The translations under genes were made by a program, and so were the position numbers. Below, piece after piece: positions 34,179 to 45,353 of a stretch of 64,000 nt of DNA (within the stretch, counting starts at the first letter, position 1; the number at the start of each line of letters is the position of its first letter). The DNA comes from Argyresthia goedartella. Taxonomy: Eukaryota; Arthropoda; Insecta; Lepidoptera; Argyresthiidae. Below the pieces are notes generated by a model. The model worked only from the letters and a program-made list of their open reading frames with translations, searched no databases and was not told the origin of the DNA. Where the stretch lies: assembly GCA_949825045.1 (NCBI GenBank), contig OX463829.1, positions 7,440,001 through 7,504,000 on the forward strand, given 5' to 3'.

Positions 34179-34582
34179 CCAGATATTACATATTTTTGAA
34201 GAGATTTCGCAAACATACCTACACAAATATATAGAATAACATGTACATAAAGTACAAAGGATCTCTTTCAACAATAAAAAAAATAGGCGTTGTTTCAAAT
34301 ATCAACCCTACTCACCCATTGCTGACCTGTTTCGTGCAAATTACCTTATATGTATTTATTGCCGTGTGATATGCATGTGTTAATTTGTCTATTGAAACTC
34401 TGAATGAAGTTATCTGTCTACTAAATATTTTCTCGGTTTAGGAAAATCTAATCCGAAGTTATGTTCGCTCTGGCTTCCTGTTAAAACGCTGCGCTGCTGT
34501 TACATCATTTCCGACGCGATACCGACCGGTTCCGATGAAAGTAGATCGACTTCGTATTCTGCGAGTAGCGAGGCGGTGTATC

Positions 34583-34785
34583 GAGAATAAAACTGAAGGT
34601 GGCTCTGCCTAACATGCGAGAGGTCCCGGGTTGGATGCCCGGCTGGCGGTAAAGGAAAAAAACCCCAGGTCTTGGATGTTTATGTGTGTGTGACGTCACT
34701 GTTTCTGGTTACCACGACACAAGGTATCCTAGTGTGGGGCCAGAACCAATGCATGTGCCTGTATGTAAATGTTTATGTTTTACGA
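34583..34785 (+). mobile_element. tRNA-derived SINE, family C
   Basis: It has a tRNA-like head remnant (ggctctgcctaacatgcgag, then a degenerate B box gggttggatgcc), an A-rich link, aaccccaggtcttggatgtt, gtgtgtgtgacgtcactg, and the end block with ggtatcctagtgtggggcca and gcatgtgcctgtatgtaaat. Its 5' few bases are missing or diverged. Confidence 0.8.
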
Positions 34786-35033
34786 ATTAAAGTGTCAAAT
34801 GAAGTATAATGACTGCCAAAGTGTATCACTATGTTCAAATACGGTCTTGGAATAGGGAGTTCTTCTTAAATATCTTAGTTCTGTACCAACTTGGTTAGAA
34901 TAATTTAAACGATTAGTACGTACCCCTCGCTTTATTTCCAGGGTAGCACCTCTAAGCCCCGCGGCACAACTCAATGCTTCTATGTCCGCCTTCATGACCG
35001 CTGACACTCACACTAGGTTTTACTCTTCCCCAG

Positions 35034-35192
35034 GGTCTCCCAGCCTGGTCGCCCGCGCTGGAGGCGGCGGCGGCGGCGCGCGCGCGGCTAGTGCGCTGGG
35101 CATGCGGCGAGCCGGCGCCTACTGACGAGCAGCCGCGGAAGAAGATGCCTCACGCCATGAGGAACAAATACACGCTGTGCCCTTGCTTGCAG
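35034..35192 (+). CDS. DAAM: Candidate first or upstream coding exon of DAAM
   Basis: From ATG 35145 the frame reads MPHAMRNKYTLCPCLQ and ends in phase 0 at ttgcag|gtaggc. Joined to exon 45160..45288, the junction would run CPCLQ/NDEPPEITY, parallel to the vertebrate DAAM start, which has a Cys-rich FIFCCF segment before NNDHPEITY (from memory of the family). The same frame is open upstream to an acceptor-like tract ending ttccccag at 35033, adding 37 residues with an Ala-rich run (LEAAAAARARLVRWACG). So this is either a first exon starting at 35145 with a GC-rich 5' leader, or an internal exon of a longer isoform. The next exon is about 10 kb away. Confidence 0.7.
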
Positions 35193-35299
35193 GTAGGCAA
35201 CACACTCCCTGAACGTAGTATATATCGTCACGAATTTCCCAAAAGCAGGGGCAGCGCCACAGTTACAGTTGCGCCTGCGCCTATAGCCGGGCTGTAGCA

Positions 35300-36809
35300 C
35301 TAGACGTGCGGTAAGTAAGTGAGGATGTGCTACGGAAGACAGGCGTTACACCTTGAGAGATAAATGAACTCTAATATTGTTACATTATCGACAACTTGAG
35401 ATAAATGGAGTATCAGTCTATAATCTTTTGACCGATTCTGTTATCGTTGTCTGTATCCTGGGGAAGATAACATAACTGTTGTGTAATAAGCATAAATATA
35501 AGTAGAAAGCACTATAGTGCAGTAATCCAGCAAATATTTTAAATTGTAGTCAGTCCTAAAGTACTAGCTTGCATGTGCTGGGTTAGATGGCTTTTAACCT
35601 GATATATCTAGAGACAGTTTAGTTTCGACCCAATGTAATCTTAATTCTACACGCTTTTGCAACAGCCCATAGTTCAATCATTTATACTTTATTTACCAAT
35701 GTTTGGAACTTTAATAACTTTTCTGTAGTTAATTAATCTTTCCGCATCTAACAATGTTCAGTTCAAAGTTTGTTCTTGTTCATTATTGATTTCAGGAAGC
35801 GTATTCTTCTATCTGTAACTGCTATCGTAACTCATAGTTCATGGCTTTTTATACAATTGAATCTCCAGTATAATCCCTAGTTTGCGGTCTTGCCGATTCA
35901 AGATTAGCTTATGGGGTTATTCATAATTGGACATTTGATCTTTACAAGAGCCGACATCTTTAAGTACGAAGATTTCCTCAAAGTTGATATACTGAAGTTC
36001 AAGGATAGTATTTGCATTAATCATGTTTCGGATTGTTATGTGTTTTTGATATAGCAGCAATAAAAGGTAAAGACACTTTTAAAGTTCAGATCGCTCTAAT
36101 ATTTTTTTTTTTCATAAGGCATTTAGAATTCACACAACATATGAAGACACTCGACATGACCTTGCAAAATGTCAGTTGATGTTAGTGTTGGGCCATTTTG
36201 ATACATTCTAAACATTTCGAGAAATCTTGGATTGTGCAGTGTCTTACAATGCAGGCTAGTAATTAAATACTGCAATTTTATTGCAAATCGATTTAATTTC
36301 ACTTACAATACTCGCAATATTAGCGAACAGATAATGTATTTTTCTCAAACATGCTCGTCAATGTTCGTATTTTGTTTGAAAGACGAACATGCGAAGAGCC
36401 TAATTTTTATCAACCCAAAATTAAAAAGTTAAATCTGTTACGACCTCACTACTAAAAGAAGTTATTCACTGTGTAAGCTATACTTACAGTGTTTTGTCTT
36501 GTTTCGACATTTGACATTTACTCGACGTATGAAAAGGACAAAACACTGTATAAGTTGAGCAGTAAATTTTTTTTTTTTTATTAGTAAGGCAGTTTCCTTC
36601 TTACTACAAAAATAATAAAATCACAGTATAATCACTTGTTTAGCTAAATCATTATCTATCAGTAAACAAATGTTAAGCAAGCTTCTAAATTACCACAAAA
36701 AAGTGTTTAGTGAGTATTACGACACGGCAGTAATGTCCTTATATGAATATATTTTCTTTCATTAGGTACGTCTCTACTTTTATTTTCTTTGTTGTTTCAT
36801 CTCTGTTTC
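35300..36809. other. Intron sequence, no feature recognised
   Basis: AT-rich DNA inside the long DAAM intron. A 66-codon frame at 36232..36432 has no recognisable content. Confidence 0.45.
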
Positions 36810-37065
36810 GGGCGCTTCCATTTTTCGGATGACACGTTCAGCAGTAGATCCCGGCTGCTATCGCTACTCGGTGGTAGTAGTCATAAAGCTGTGTCAGTGG
36901 TCCTCATACGGCAGCTTGATAACTTCTGACAGTCGGGCTGGCCACTAGCCCGACACCCCAACATCGACCTGCACTGAGCCAGCGTGGTGGAATATGGCTA
37001 AATCTTACTCATAATCAGGTTAAGGCTCGTGCCACTCGGTGGAGACACTAACGGGCAATTTTTTT
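36810..37065 (+). mobile_element. SINE family B, 3' body only
   Basis: It contains tttttcggatgacacgttca, a cccggctgctatcgctactc block, gcactgagccagcgtggtgg and a tail reading ctaacgggcaa. It matches the 3' body of the SINE at 1228..1530 and the copy at 56440..56690. The tRNA-like head is absent, so it is 5'-truncated. Confidence 0.7.
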
Positions 37066-37162
37066 CATCCATTTTAACTCGCTGTCGTTCACTATCTTTT
37101 CTACCTAAGTACTTAATTTTGTAGTAGATAGGTACCATTATTTAGTACTTACAACAAGTCTA

Positions 37163-38597
37163 CGTAGGCGGTCCCAAAAGTAGCCGAAATTTGAAAAAAG
37201 GACGTTCTTTTGCTTATGTTTAATAGTTTCCACTAATCGAAATTGATCTGAGTGATTTTGCAAACATGGACAAAATTGATCATCGATATGTAATAAAATA
37301 CTTTTACATTTGAACTTGTTTAAGTCCTTTCCATATTAAAGTTGAGCTGGATTTTACTCTGGGAGAGCAGCTCCTTCATTCACAGCAATAAAATATTGGG
37401 TCGCTGAGTTCAAAAGAGGTCCAAAGAGCTGCCAAGACGAACATCGCAGCGGTCTACCAAATGAAGTGACTACACCAGAAATAGTAAAAAAAGTACAAAA
37501 ACTATTGTATTGGATGTAGGCCGTAGACTAAAAGTGCGCCAGTTGGCAGACATTGTAGGGATTTAAAAAAATGCTATACATCGCATATTGACTGAAAGCT
37601 TAGTCAGAGAAAAAGCTGTGCGCAAGATGGCTCACCATTGAACAAAAGCAGCAACGTGAGGAAGTTTCGATGCAGTGTTTGGAGAAATTTTAAGGCAATA
37701 AAGCCGACGTTTTACGACGATTCATCACGATGGAAGAAACATCGGTCAACCACTTCATCCCTGATACGAAAAAACAGTCGAAACAATGGACCGAAAAGGG
37801 AGAACCGGCTCCAAAGAAGGCGAAGTCAGTTTCATCTGTTGGCAAGGTCATGGCGTCAGTATTTTGGGATGCACATGGGATGATTTTTATTGATTATCTT
37901 CAAAAAGGTGAAACCATCAACGGCGAGTACTATGTCAAACTATTGCAGCGTTTGATTGAATAAATTAAGAAAAAACGGCCGCATTTAGCGAAAAATAAAG
38001 GGTTGTTTCACCAGGACAATGTACCGTTTCACAAGTCTAGTATTGCAATGGCAAAAATTAATGAGTTGAAGTTTGAATTGCTTCCCCACTCCCTCAGATT
38101 ATTTTCTGTTCCAAAACTTGAAAAAGTGGCTCGGCGGGAAAAGATTTGCCAATAATGAAGAGGTTGAGTCTGCTGTTGACAGCTTGACACAGACCACTTT
38201 AAACAGGGTATCGAAGCTATCGAAAATCGCTAGAAAAGGTGTATTGACGACCCGAATGGCCGAGTCGGCAGTGACCCTGCCTACGGAGCCAAGGGTCCCG
38301 GGTTCGAGTCCTGGTGGAAGAAAATATTTGTTTGATTAGAACGGATGTTTGTACCGTAGTCATGGTTGTTTATCTAAGTATAATATTTATCTATATAAGT
38401 ATGTGTATCGTTGTCTAGTACCCAAGATACAGGGAATCCTAATTTGGGGCTAGATCAATGTGTGTAAATAGTGTCCAAGGTATTATTATTATTATTATTA
38501 TTGCGTTAAAAGGAGACTATATTGAGAAAAAAAATTGTTTTGTTCGAATTACTTTGTGTTATGTCTGTTAGGCCGCTTACTTCTGGGACCGCCCTTG
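37163..38597 (+). mobile_element. mariner transposon, inactive, with a nested SINE
   Basis: The inverted ends read cgtaggcggtcccaaaagta (left) and, reverse-complemented, caagggcggtcccagaagta (right). Each is flanked by TA (37161..37162 and 38598..38599), the mariner target site. Between them lies a decayed transposase from ATG 37266: a helix-turn-helix part with KYWVAEFKRGPKSCQDEHRS and a catalytic part with SKQWTEKGEPAPKKAKSV and VMASVFWDAHGMIFIDYLQK, ending IALKGDYIEK after the SINE. The first catalytic Asp position has become MEETSV. The LPHSPS...DYFLFQN region has lost the residues holding the second Asp. Stops and frameshifts are present. It is dead. Confidence 0.9.
38247..38500 (+). mobile_element. 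SINE family A, inserted in mariner
   Basis: Complete family A copy: acgacccgaatggccgag head, B box ggttcgagtcc, conserved body, (ATT)n tail. It interrupts the mariner transposase just before its IALKGDYIEK end. A short direct repeat, approximately tattg, is seen at the two junctions. The insertion postdates the mariner. Confidence 0.9.
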
Positions 38598-38599
38598 TA

Positions 38600-40590
38600 T
38601 CACACTATCAATCGTTCCGGAACGCATAATGTCATCGAGTTTCTACACCATGACATATGACACTCCATCGCTATCGTATTGCAATCTAACAAACTCATAA
38701 TCATACACATTTACTGGCTTCTATTCGTTCATATCCCTTCGGTATAGGGTCTATTTTCTTTATGATATTGATGTGTAGTTGTAGGCTAGAGCTGGTCCTG
38801 CGTGTACCACTTTCCCCACTCCACTGACCGAGTGTTAGGACTTGAAGGTTCGAAGCGTGCCTTTCTCGTTCTTGTTTGCATCTTTTGCAGGCTTTATTTT
38901 ATAGCTATGATTTTTTCAACATTTACGCGTGCATTTCTGCTGTAACTTGCTACCTTCACAGAGTATGCACGACAAACCTTTTTTGTGAATAATTATAAGC
39001 AGTTGCAGAGCATATCATAGTGCGAAAATGTGAAAATTCGAAATTCATTATTTTCTCTAAATATTAACATACGTTTAGAAATCGTCATTTTTATATTGGA
39101 ACACTGTGGGAGCAGAAGGGTGAAGAAACTCTCATAGATTGATTTTTATTGACAAAGTAAGTTAGTATTTTGATATTAATTAATTAGGAGTCATGTTTTT
39201 TATTACGGAGCGATTTAGTTGCATAATATTATAATCAAAAATGTTAATGCTCTAGCATTTGCATATGTTGTAGACATCTACTAACAAACCTTATTCTGAA
39301 TGCAAATGAGATGACACTATCTAAGTCCTTTTCAAGAACAAACCTTTTAGTACCTTAACCATTAGGTAATACAGTTACGACGTTCAAAGTGGAAGGGAGA
39401 TTTATTCAAAAGTGAATAATGTAGGTATATTCCCACAGATAAGTCAACATCTCAATTAGTTTTATAATAAGCTGTTCGAATTTGTTTTACTATCTCCAGA
39501 CGCTTCTGACTACGCTGTTAATAATTCCGCATACTTTTCCCAGGGCTGCCAAGAAGACTTATCATAACAATTTGCACGTGTTTAAAAAAACATTTGCTGT
39601 AGTGTAAACGCGATGTTTAAACAATAACTTGTCATACGTAAATGTACTACTACTGACGAACCAAGTTATGAAGGCATGCTGTATTTATCTTAGTATTTTT
39701 TAACAAGTCTCAATTCAGCCGACACGCATAGTGCTCGAGTACATTAATTAACATAACTAATAAACTACATGCGTATTATCGTGCTATAAATTGGATTATT
39801 TCTCTTATTGAAAGCTAAGTAGTAAAATTATAGCCAACGGAGGAAAAGTGGCGAAGATAGTTGTTTTTTAACCGACTTTAAAAAAGGAGGGGTTCTCAAT
39901 TCGGTTGGATATATATATTTTAATGTTTGTTACCTCAAACTGGTAGTATTTATGAACCGATTTCAAAAATATTTTCTTAAATTTGAATCTTTCAGTTTGT
40001 TCCCATTTTTTGGAAATTAGAAATCGGTCCTGAAGTTTGGTTTCTAAAGCAAAAGACTGGAATTATGATATCATCCAGGTAAACGAAATTGCGTATCATT
40101 TATTGCGTGACTTATCAGTGGTGTTTAAGGTCTTTGTTATTAGATGAATTCTGCCTATAAGTACCTTACATTCGTTTATGTCGTCTAATATGTGTGGACT
40201 TGACTGTCAGACAGACAGATTTCATAGCCTTGTTTTTGCGTATTATATTTCTGGCATTTTTTTTCTTATGTGCCATATATTCGTATTGTAGACAGGTTTC
40301 GTAGTATTGTTTTCGTGTGTATGTATAGACGACATTGGCATCCCGAGCGGGGATGAAAAAAAAAGGGTCATGAAGTCTTTTATTTTAAATTTTAACTTAG
40401 TGAATTATATTGCAGAGACATCCCTAAGTGCGGTGTTTTTTTATCAGAAACCAGTTGGTGTTGGAAAGCCGGCGATGTCGGTCAATACACGAATATTTAC
40501 CTTCACACGGGATTCGCCATAAATGTGACCATGTGGTCTTCTTGATTCCATCAAAAATCTGAGGAAAAACATTAAGATCTATATACATTT
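38600..40590. other. Intron sequence, no gene recognised
   Basis: AT-rich DNA. A tRNA B-box-like aaggttcgaagcg at about 38846 may be a decayed SINE. No other structure was identified. Confidence 0.4.
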
Positions 40591-40593
40591 ATA

Positions 40594-40979
40594 GGTCACC
40601 GTAAGATTGCCAAAACCGTTAGTTTATAATCTAACGTTTTCTCTCTCGCTAGTTTACAAACTATCGATACATTGTAATTTGTACCGTACTACTTACGATA
40701 TGACGCGTTAGTTTATATTAATACCGTTAAATTGTGAATTGGAAAGGAAATACCAAAATACATGAAAGGGCAAACACCGCGGTTGTTTAGGTGAAGAAAA
40801 AGAAGGGGCGAGCGCAGCGAAGCCTCCGAATAGTCTTCGTGTTAGGTTGACATGAAAGAACAAAAGAAACGTAAATTCTAAAACCTGTCGGTCTCGCTTA
40901 AAATTTGTCGATTACAAGCTAACGCGTTAGTTTATAAACTATCGGTTTTGAAAATGTCACCGTAAGATTTTCAAAACCG
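40594..40979. mobile_element. MITE, family Y (gtcaccgtaaga ends), rearranged
   Basis: The left end reads gtcaccgtaagattgccaaa followed by accgttagtttataatctaa. Inside are gaagcctccgaatagtcttc, cgtgttaggttgacatgaaa and aacaaaagaaacgtaaattc. The right part has cgttagtttataaactatcg, cggttttgaaaa and then another tcaccgtaagattttcaaaa. It matches the cleaner copy at 60566..60913 but its right end is rearranged. Confidence 0.65.
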
Positions 40980-40984
40980 ACATC

Positions 40985-41250
40985 TCGAACTCCACACATT
41001 CGTCTTGCCGCCGTTTCTCATATGTGGTGGCAGAGGCGCAATTGTGCCCAATTTGACGTATTCTGTCAATACGTCTCTACACTTTAAAATCATGCATAAC
41101 ATTCTTAATCCTCGATTTTTTTTTTGTTGGAGGGGAAAAAAGGAATTACCCCATGCCCAGGAGTCGGACCTCCCTTCTATGTTCGGGTACCTATACATTG
41201 AGCGGGCATGAGCTCGTGTACTATACGCCGAATAGTACACGAGCTAAAAG
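40985..41250 (-). repeat. SINE-like repeat, minus strand
   Basis: On the minus strand a B-box-like aggtccgactcctgggcatg is followed by an A-rich link and a 3' block containing gggcacaattgcgcctctgc. This block resembles the 3' part of the SINE at 6368..6650. The head is diverged. Confidence 0.45.
41211..41245. repeat. Perfect 14-bp hairpin
   Basis: agctcgtgtactat (41211..41224) is followed by the 7-base loop acgccga and its exact reverse complement (41232..41245). Confidence 0.85.
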
Positions 41251-41259
41251 AAAACTAGG

Positions 41260-42957
41260 CCTCAAAAGAGGCCGCTTCGGATATCCCTTGTTGACTGACT
41301 TGTTTTGTTGTTCAATCACTTACTGGATATCTGAGGTGGCTGAAATTCGTCACGAAGATCCAAATTTTTTGTGAAGCCGCGGGAAGCCTGTTTTGATGTT
41401 GGTAAATAGTTTTTTCATACATTTCTTAAGGCTGCTTGCCCAGTACCAAATCTCTGTGCACGCTACTGCATACGGACTAAAAACAACCCCTGCGTATGTA
41501 TAAGTAGTTATCGTTAGATGTTACTACTAGCCATGGCAATTTCATGCCCGACGACGAAAAAGGGGCCACTTGAAAGCCACTGTCTGTGTGTGTGTATATC
41601 TGTTTGTGGTACTCTAGCGCTCAAGCGGGTGGAAGGATTTTAATGCGGTTTTTTGTAATTGGTAGTAGACTTCACTGCGATGGTTCTTAACTGTGTCTTT
41701 ATTAAATTGGTTCAGAAGTTCGAATGTTATCAGCTAAACAAGGAATAGCAGTCAAACGGATGGACGGATTTTAATGCGGTTTTTGTCGTTGGTTCACTGT
41801 AATGGTTCTGAAATATATTCTATTAAATTCCAGTTCAGCGTTTCAAAAGTTATCAGCCTACATAGGAAACAAGTGAACCAAATTTTATCCTTAAGGTTTA
41901 ATTAATGTATCAGGGGCGTATTACGATTTTTTTAAATTAATAGTCATTACATGTGAGTAAGACTTTTCAAAAATATTGTCACCATATTAAAGTCGTATAA
42001 AATCGGAATAACCACCAGGCCTTGTTCTTAAAACCACGTGTAAGGCGATGAATAATTTACCAACGTACCATCTGAGAAAGTTATGTTATCATCATTGTTT
42101 AAACGAGATGTTCCTTAAAACCAACACACGTCAGTCAATCTGTCCACTGTCAGCATGATGTAGGTTCTCCTTATTTGGACCAACAATTGTATGTTTTTTT
42201 TTAAATAATTTGTTTTCATTTTGTTGGGAATCTTGTGAATAAGATAAACGGCGGTTACTTTTTCTCTTGGGAGTGGAACGAAATCAGTATTGTGAAATCG
42301 GAAGATGATTTATTAAAAAGAATTGAGGAATACCATCAGTTTATTTTTTCACAAGGTCAATAATTGAGCTAAACTATGTCGTAATGATTCGATTGTTTGC
42401 TTTTCCATTTAGGAAAAGGTTCACACAGTGGGTCAACAGTAATTGAAATAGATTCCAAAAGAGGTTCGTTGGTATACCAATAATAACTCCAATTATGGAC
42501 CCTGTCAAGATATCGAAAGATTCTTGTGCAATTCGATAGCTACGTTCGAAAAATATTATGACATTCCGATTGAAGTTTAAAGGGCGTTTGCAACTGATTA
42601 CAGATCCTTGAATGATAACGCTAATTGAATTCCTATTTAATACCCATTGGATTATCATCCACCAAATTGACGAAGTAATGAATGACGCATTGAGACTATA
42701 TTGACTCATATGCGTTTTCCCGTCCAGTATGCGATCGTCCCCACTCAATGCAGAACGTCTGCAATCGCCGGTCGAAATTAGAGCGAACAATCGAACGATA
42801 TAAGTCAAAGGAAGTTGTCTGTCAACATTTCTATCGAGACATCAAAACCGGTATTCTTTCATCCGTTTATATAAATTGTGTCTATTAATCATCCAATAAT
42901 TGGTATCAAAGTGAAAGTGGCTATTTTCACATATCGTGTGGAATATAAGTGAGGGCA
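41260..42957. other. Intron sequence, no gene supported
   Basis: AT-rich DNA. Around 41620..41870 there is a degenerate direct repeat (ggaaggattttaatgcggtt, then ggacggattttaatgcggtt about 130 bases later). A 144-codon minus-strand frame at 42374..42808 is hydrophobic but shows no recognisable family, and I do not call it. Confidence 0.4.
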
Positions 42958-43050
42958 ATGAAAAGTGACAGTAATACAGTGACAATGGAGAAAGATCGGA
43001 AATCCAAGGGAATGTTGTCGTTAAAGAAGAAGAAATCCGTTAAGAAGAGG
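42958..43050 (+). CDS. DAAM: Candidate alternative first coding exon of DAAM
   Basis: An ATG at 42958 opens a 31-codon frame that begins MKSDSNTVTMEKDRKSKGM and ends KKKKSVKKR. It exits in phase 0 at aagagg|gtaagg. It lies 2.1 kb upstream of DAAM exon 45160..45288, on the same strand and with a matching phase. The peptide is Lys-rich and very different from the Cys-containing N-terminus encoded at 35145..35192. Inference: an alternative promoter giving a DAAM isoform with a basic N-terminus. It could instead be the first exon of another gene, or fortuitous. Confidence 0.5.
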
Positions 43051-43669
43051 GTAAGGATTACTTTAGATTTGAATGCCAACGCCATCGCTAATAGTTTCAA
43101 TGTTCCAGATTTGTCCTGACAGGGGTTTATTACTCGAATAACTCATGATTTCTAACCAGTAGAGATATTTATATAACAACGGTAAAGAAACTGTCTGGTT
43201 AGTCACCATCGCTATTCCAAGTAGACTGCTCTTTAAAACATTTCGGTCGTAAATAAGAAATGTTCTGGGTGACGAAGACGCCCTTATGAGCATAAATAAA
43301 TTTGCGAGACGAGCTTGTGATATCATCGACAGAAATATCCACGCAAATACCTTAAACGTACCTACAGGGTTGTAATCCATTAGACTTATTAGATCCTGGA
43401 TCCAAGGATAATAATAAAATAAAAGAAATTAGTATTATATTGGTATTGGTAGGTCATTTTGCATGATACCTCATTATTCGTGCCTCAACCTCACCAAGTA
43501 AATACGTGAATCTATGCTTTGTCTAATTTTCCAAATTCTACGGCTTGAATTAAGACATATCAAGCAAGGGTTTTCAAGGGTATATAAATTATGCGAAGAA
43601 TATATACTATACTGGAATCATTTAATATGTTGGTTCATGATTCTAGTGTAGTACATATATACATACAAT

Positions 43670-43917
43670 ATAATAATAACAATAACTTGGACACTATTTC
43701 TACACACATTGATCTAGCCCCAAACTAGGATTCCCTGTATCTTGGGTACTAGACAACGATACACATACTTATAAAGATTAATATTATACTTAGATAGATA
43801 AACAACCATGACTAGGGTACAAACATCCGTACTCATCAAACAAATATTTGCCCCCACCGGGACTCGAACCCGGGACCCTCGGCTTCGTAGGCAGGGACTC
43901 GGCCATTCGGGTCGTCG
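43670..43917 (-). mobile_element. SINE family A
   Basis: Minus-strand copy with the cgacgacccgaatggccgag head, a short deletion in the gagtcggcagtgaccctgcc region, B box ggttcgagtcc, full body, and an AT-repeat tail at about 43670..43685. Confidence 0.9.
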
Positions 43918-43989
43918 TTAATCTAATGATATCTAACTAAAATAATAAATACGACACATAACTAAGTGCAGTTCTCAAGGCATGAATAT

Positions 43990-44090
43990 GTAAAATCCAA
44001 ACAGTTCACTCCACACCATCCCTACCATTTACGGTGGTACGGAACCCTTCGTGCGCGAGTTAGACTCGCACTTGACCGTTTTTTTAAGAT
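43990..44090 (+). repeat. GGGTTCCGTACCC-family repeat, 3' end
   Basis: It contains ctccacaccatccctaccat, ggtggtacggaacccttcgt, gcgcgagttagactcgcact and a T-run. The same 3' end is seen at about 50440..50516. Confidence 0.7.
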
Positions 44091-44377
44091 TTGAATACAT
44101 TCGAATCTTGTCAGTTGCCAAGCGCGTAAGTACAAATTATCATCAGGGTACTACGACTTTATTCAAACATTCTGAGTATAATTCCACATAATTATCAACA
44201 TTGTGTTTGCTCAAGATGTCGACGCTGCTCCTCGCTTTGTCTTAACCCTTGTTGTATGTCATTCGGTTGTAAAGGGTGACATATAATTTATACTCTATTG
44301 CACAAAAATCATTATATTCCATACTGGTAAATGGGAAATACAAGTAAGGCGGGCTTATCTGTAACGATACTCAAAAC

Positions 44378-44553
44378 TTAGCCCCATTCCTTCTTAGCGC
44401 TCTTTACTCCTGCGCCTGCGCCACGAGATTTACAATAGTTCTCTGTCTTGGGCCATGTCGCCTCGGTCCTGCCAGATTCTGCCCATTTATTGAAGTTCTT
44501 CGTCCATTGCTTGCCTAGGACGGCCTGGCCTTTCGGAGACGTCTCATTGGAAG
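44378..44553 (-). CDS. Terminal coding exon of an unidentified minus-strand gene
   Basis: Read on the minus strand, a strong acceptor (ctactaaaac branch-like sequence, then a pyrimidine tract ending tttttag) precedes the exon at 44553. The first two bases complete a split codon. Then 57 codons read from SNETSPKGQAVLGKQWTKNF through TEATWPKTENYCKSRGAGAG to SAKKEWG and a TAA at 44378..44380. The peptide is hydrophilic, rich in Lys, Trp and Gly, with sensible composition. I do not recognise it. It sits inside the DAAM intron, antisense to DAAM; its upstream exons must lie at higher coordinates. A processed copy is unlikely given the intact splice acceptor. Confidence 0.55.
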
Positions 44554-45159
44554 CTAAAAAGAAAAAGTTTTAGTAGCTACTAGATAGATAGAAAGATAAC
44601 AAATTTATTCACTGTTAAAATACCCACAAATACAATGATAATGCTTGCCTTTATTTAGGAACGTCATCGGTACCTTGACACTTTGATTGTTATGATCCTC
44701 ACGACTTGACCTCTTCAATCAAGCAATTTGTTTAGATTGTATTATCTACCTTCTGCTTAGCACAACGCATAATTGAGTACGTCCATATGTGTGAAAGGTT
44801 GTGTAAAGGCGTGTGTTGACGTGAAAAGGTTGTACCTATTCTGCTAGGCGCAATGCCTTGTCCTAAGTTACTGCAACTTGAGTTAATTTCAACACCCTCA
44901 TGACACATTGCATCGATCATATTCACACGTCTATTTGTCAACAAATTACTTTTTGTTTACGTCTTTACTGTGAGATCGGAAATGTTTTGTAATTAAGGGA
45001 GTGGCTTGAAGACTCATTATAGCTTGTAAAACTTGTTTGATTGTTCATGGAATGTGCATCCGTTTGTGATAACTTTTTAACCCCTCCGATACGTTTGTTG
45101 TAGTATAGTAGTATAAGTTTAGTTCTGAAATAACTAATCGATGCACCCCCTCCCCTCAG

Positions 45160-45288
45160 AATGACGAGCCGCCGGAGATCACGTACTGCGTGGTCAGCGG
45201 CGAGGGCGGGCTCGCGCTGCAGGCCGTCACGCCCACGCACCCCATGCCGGCGCAGGACGAGCTGGACGCCATGTTCGCCGAGCTGGTG
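45160..45288 (+). CDS. DAAM: DAAM formin exon (start of GTPase-binding region)
   Basis: The exon is bounded by acceptor ctcccctcag and donor gtgagt and is 129 nt (43 codons) in phase 0 at both ends. It encodes NDEPPEITYCVVSGEGGLAL and QAVTPTHPMPAQDELDAMFA, ending ELV. This aligns with the N-terminal segment of DAAM proteins that precedes DELDLT in the family (from memory). DAAM formins are Rho-regulated actin nucleators acting with Dishevelled in planar polarity and muscle sarcomere assembly. The high G+C of the exon contrasts with the AT-rich flanks. The following exon should begin with the DELDLT-like stretch; I did not find it in the remaining 18.7 kb, so it is probably beyond the window. 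Confidence 0.85.
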
Positions 45289-45353
45289 GTGAGTGGCACA
45301 CTGTTACATACTCACCGGCATACTGTTACACACCTACTGGCACACTTCATCAG

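Noticed and set aside
42374..42808. 144-codon hydrophobic minus-strand frame, considered as a chemoreceptor fragment
   Set aside because: No conserved receptor motif, no splice support, and hydrophobic residues are expected from AT-rich non-coding DNA.
43063..43380. 105-codon minus-strand frame next to the alternative DAAM exon
   Set aside because: Unsupported by any motif or splice site. It overlaps the intron just after a better plus-strand exon candidate.
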